Of a stretch of DNA of 34,012 bases, positions 32,008 through 34,012 are shown piece by piece. The notes under the pieces were generated by a model that was given only the letters and a program-made list of their open reading frames with translations, was not told where the DNA came from and did no database searches. The DNA is taken from the NCBI GenBank assembly GCA_902477755.1, contig CABSIK010000019.1, positions 1 to 34,012 of the forward strand, in the 5' to 3' direction. A program made the translations under genes and the position numbers. The DNA is from an uncultured Clostridia bacterium. Its GTDB lineage: Bacteria; Bacillota; Clostridia; Lachnospirales; Anaerotignaceae. Each line of letters starts with the position of its first letter. Positions within the stretch are counted from its first letter, which is position 1.

Positions 32008-32163
32008 TTACATACAAACAATAAGCTGTATCTTGCCATCCTGTTCTATAATTTCTGACTCATCGTTCCACATCAATTTCATCATATCCAAAGGAATATA
32101 AATACGTCCGTCCACAAGCATAATTTTGCCCAGCTGCAAAGATATATTCTTTCTCTTTTTTGT
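32008..32163 (-). pseudogene. Out-of-frame C-terminal stalk-domain segment of the preceding gene
   Basis: Read on minus in the +1 frame relative to the main gene, it encodes about 50 residues with DGRIYIPLDMMKLMWNDE and a terminal strand ending IQLIVCM. It has no ribosome site or credible start, so it is the displaced end of the gene at 32060-32866 rather than a separate gene. Confidence 0.65.
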
Positions 32164-32866
32164 AAATATGAAAAGATTTATCTTCACCATTCCACCGCCA
32201 TTGTACCCCCAAGTATCCGGGAAATGTCTCCGCCCAAAAACGCCCCGGTATCATATATGTTCCATCTTCCTGACGATATGTGAACATTTTTTGCATAATC
32301 ACGTCACTTTTTTCCACATATTCCCTTTCTTCGATATTCCATGAAGATATGTTCCATATCGCATTAGGTGTGTTTTCTGGTATTATTTTTAAGAACGGAA
32401 ATGTTTTTCCGTTCTCCATATCCTTATTTTCCGATACACGCAAAATCAAATCTGTTTTTTCAATGATACCTGATTTAGGAAGTGACCAATCCATTGTAAT
32501 ATTGGTTTGCATATCCGTCCCAGTTACAGCAAAAGAATTATCTGATAAAATTTCTACTTCTCCACCCTTTACACTGTAAATATCCAAAAAAGATTCTCCA
32601 TCAGCAGTCATTGACGGATCGACCGGCGCTTCCAAAGCAAAATAAAGTGTTTCTTCTTCTGCGCCCAGCGGCCAACGAATGATCAACTCCCCTTGGGGAA
32701 GACAGCGGAATCCCATCTTATAATACTCACTTATATACATAATTCGCGTTTTTTCTTCATCATTCCCAATACTGATCTCATCTCTCATACCAGCATTTCC
32801 CATCCCAAAAGCAAAGGTCGGAAATGTCAAAAAAGCCAAAATAGACATTAACAGTACTTTTTTCAT
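32060..32866 (-). CDS. Exported protein, frameshifted before its C-terminal stalk-like domain
   Basis: The open frame gives 268 residues with a signal peptide (about 1-22, KKVLLMSILAFLTFPTFAFG), an unrecognised beta-rich centre, and a last stretch after HIYKK that has no homology pattern. A different frame starting at that point encodes KIMLVDGRIYIPLDMMKLMWNDES, which matches the stalk-domain half-repeat of the next gene. The switch falls at a run of six T (32156-32161; A on minus), so the natural protein should end at 32008. ATG 32866 follows GGGGG by seven bases. The centre does not clearly match the neighbour at 30973. Homopolymer slippage or sequencing error would give the same picture. 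Confidence 0.7.
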   Translation of the reverse strand: MKKVLLMSILAFLTFPTFAFGMGNAGMRDEISIGNDEEKTRIMYISEYYKMGFRCLPQGELIIRWPLGAEEETLYFALEAPVDPSMTADGESFLDIYSVKGGEVEILSDNSFAVTGTDMQTNITMDWSLPKSGIIEKTDLILRVSENKDMENGKTFPFLKIIPENTPNAIWNISSWNIEEREYVEKSDVIMQKMFTYRQEDGTYMIPGRFWAETFPGYLGVQWRWNGEDKSFHIYKKEKEYIFAAGQNYACGRTYLYSFGYDEIDVER

Positions 32867-32970
32867 AAACACACCCCCTATTTCTAATCATATTCTAACA
32901 AAGAATATAAGCTTATTCCATTACAAGGCTGTGACAAATCTTTCAATATTCTTAAAAAACAAAAAGACAT

Positions 32971-33002
32971 AAAAAAAAGAGTCTGCTTATCAGACTCTTT
33001 TT
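32971..33002 (-). terminator. Terminator of the rRNA-tRNA operon
   Basis: AAAGAGTCTG (32976-32985) pairs with CAGACTCTTT (32991-33000); on minus a run of eight T follows. It is three bases after the last tRNA. Confidence 0.9.
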
Positions 33003-33004
33003 AG

Positions 33005-33076
33005 CTAGGGTAGCAGGATTCGAACCTGCGAATGACGGAATCAGAATCCGTTGCCTTACCGCTTGGCGATACCCCA
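33005..33076 (-). tRNA. tRNA-Gln (CTG), copy 1
   Basis: Full cloverleaf of 72 bases; anticodon loop TTCTGAT within an ACGGA/TCCGT stem. CCA is not encoded. Confidence 0.96.
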
Positions 33077-33113
33077 TTATGAAATTTTTTTAGAGAGTTT
33101 CCTTCTCTCGAAA

Positions 33114-33185
33114 CTAGGGTAGCAGGATTCGAACCTGCGAATGACGGAATCAGAATCCGTTGCCTTACCGCTTGGCGATACCCCA
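33114..33185 (-). tRNA. tRNA-Gln (CTG), copy 2
   Basis: 72 bases identical to the copy at 33005-33076, 37 bases apart. CCA is not encoded. Confidence 0.96.
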
Positions 33186-33219
33186 TTATAAAAGCTATTT
33201 CGCTTTCTTTTTTTGAGAC

Positions 33220-33291
33220 CTGGGCTAGCTGGATTCGAACCAGCGAATGCAGGAGTCAAAGTCCTGTGCCTTACCGCTTGGCGATAGCCCA
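33220..33291 (-). tRNA. tRNA-Gln (TTG)
   Basis: 72-base cloverleaf with acceptor TGGGCTA/TAGCCCA and loop CTTTGAC, anticodon TTG. Similar to the two CTG copies outside the anticodon arm. Confidence 0.96.
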
Positions 33292-33322
33292 TCATACGAT
33301 AATTGCAGGATACGAAATAGAA

Positions 33323-33394
33323 AGCGCGAGACGAGATTCGAACTCGCGACCCTCGCCTTGGCAAGGCGATGCTCTACCACTGAGCCACTCGCGC
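33323..33394 (-). tRNA. tRNA-Gly (GCC)
   Basis: Acceptor GCGCGAG/CTCGCGC; loop TTGCCAA, anticodon GCC. CCA is not encoded. Confidence 0.96.
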
Positions 33395-33404
33395 ACATCC
33401 TATA

Positions 33405-33487
33405 TGCAGCCGAGGGGACTTGAACCCCTACCCAGAACCTGGACTAGATCCTTAGTCTAGCGCGTATGCCAATTCCGCCACGGCTGC
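33405..33487 (-). tRNA. tRNA-Leu (AAG)
   Basis: 83 bases with a long variable arm, as for Leu. Anticodon stem CTAGA/TCTAG holds the loop CTAAGGA, so the anticodon is AAG with A at the wobble position. Confidence 0.95.
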
Positions 33488-33500
33488 GCAAAATAAGAAA

Positions 33501-33573
33501 TGAGTCACTCGGGACTCGAACCCGAGACACCTGGATTAAAAGTCCAGTGCTCTACCAACTGAGCTAGTGACCC
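33501..33573 (-). tRNA. tRNA-Lys (TTT)
   Basis: 73-base cloverleaf; stem CTGGA/TCCAG, loop CTTTTAA, anticodon TTT. Confidence 0.96.
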
Positions 33574-33582
33574 ATAAAAAAG

Positions 33583-33657
33583 GGTGGATAGTGGGATTCG
33601 AACCCACGACCTCCAGAGCCACAATCTGGCGCGCTAACCAACTGTGCCATACCCACC
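33583..33657 (-). tRNA. tRNA-His (GTG)
   Basis: Includes the extra G at -1 typical of tRNA-His, opposite discriminator C. Loop TTGTGGC, anticodon GTG. Confidence 0.96.
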
Positions 33658-33668
33658 ATATATAAAAC

Positions 33669-33743
33669 TCGGGGTGACAGGATTCGAACCTGCGACCTCC
33701 TGATCCCAAATCAGGCGCGCTAGCCAAGCTGCGCCACACCCCG
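33669..33743 (-). tRNA. tRNA-Pro (TGG)
   Basis: Acceptor CGGGGTG/CACCCCG; stem CCTGA/TCAGG with loop TTTGGGA, anticodon TGG. Confidence 0.96.
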
Positions 33744-33759
33744 TAATTGAAAATTGGAT

Positions 33760-33876
33760 TCCGGCGACCATCTACTCTCCCAGGCAGCTTCCCACCAAGT
33801 ACCATCGACCGCTTAGGTCTTAACCGTCGTGTTCGGAATGGGAACGGGTGTGTCCCCTAAGCGCATCATCACCGGA
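33760..33876 (-). rRNA. rrf: 5S ribosomal RNA
   Basis: 117 bases with terminal stem TCCGGTGA/TCGCCGGA and the conserved CCCGTTCCCATTCCGAACACG region near the middle third. Lies between 23S and tRNA-Pro. Confidence 0.96.
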
Positions 33877-33974
33877 AATTTTCAATTTATGAGGTCAGCG
33901 GACTCGACCGCCTTCCTGTAAGGTTATGCACCTTCAAAACTGAACACAAGCAACGTCATCATAAAATCTTTATT

Positions 33975-34012
33975 AGGTCAAGCCCTCGATCTATTAGTAT
34001 TGGTCAGCTGAA
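33975..34012 (-). rRNA. rrl: 23S ribosomal RNA, 3' end only
   Basis: On minus the edge reads into ACTAATAGATCGAGGGCTTG, the conserved 23S 3' end. Only about 38 bases are inside the window; the exact mature end is approximate. Confidence 0.88.

Noticed and set aside
32976..33743. Regularly spaced, similar sequences resembling a repeat array
   Set aside because: The units fold as tRNAs with proper anticodon loops; the similarity is tRNA homology, not CRISPR. Small open frames across them are artefacts.

Overview
The window looks like a chromosomal segment of an anaerobic, low-to-mid GC Firmicute of the class Clostridia, probably near Lachnospiraceae. The evidence is Gram-positive Shine-Dalgarno sites, sigma-A promoters, a LexA box of Bacillus type, Clostridia-like gene order (yloU-fakA-recG, rsmD-coaD, tmcAL-ylbJ, rpmF-yceD), a glycyl radical decarboxylase and a spore-former-type YlbJ. 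No 16S is present, so the genus is inferred only loosely.

Left edge (1-605): the start of uvrB with an intact LexA-controlled promoter. Its reading frame stops after about 91 codons, and the following DNA is AT-rich and strongly structured, so uvrB is interrupted or decayed here. Positions 618-5365: a Crp/Fnr-type regulator, a palindromic operator, and a complete 4-hydroxyphenylacetate decarboxylase operon hpdB-hpdC-hpdA, which makes p-cresol from a tyrosine breakdown product. Positions 5874-8288: an amidophosphoribosyltransferase homologue that has lost every hallmark glutaminase residue I could align, then a DUF362 protein.

Positions 8402-14596 are lipid, ribosome and acetate housekeeping genes, mostly on the minus strand: pta-ackA, yceD-rpmF, plsX, acpP-rnc, with an AIM24-family gene on the plus strand between rpmF and plsX. 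Positions 14807-17032 hold a small minus-strand cluster: a CheA-like kinase with HPt and ATPase domains but no CheW domain, then three small membrane proteins ending in zinc ribbons. Positions 17166-25447: tmcAL and ylbJ on plus; a coiled-coil protein, coaD, rsmD, recG, a fakA-like gene and yloU on minus.

Positions 25778-32866: a GntR regulator, then two tandem paralogous ECF sigma/anti-sigma pairs that share one promoter pattern, then two exported proteins with copper-amine-oxidase-type stalk domains, one of them frameshifted. Two copies of a previously unrecognised (to me) 140-205 bp repeat with inverted ends and an internal terminator-like hairpin lie at 23245-23384 and 30747-30951 in opposite orientations. 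The right edge (33005-34012) is the distal part of an rRNA operon read on minus: 23S 3' end, 5S, then tRNAs Pro, His, Lys, Leu, Gly and three Gln. The Leu tRNA has the anticodon AAG, which is uncommon in bacteria.

The best candidates for something undescribed are the glutaminase-dead PurF-like protein, the duplicated sigma/anti-sigma modules with their shared promoter motif, the small inverted-end repeat family, and the CheA-like/zinc-ribbon cluster.
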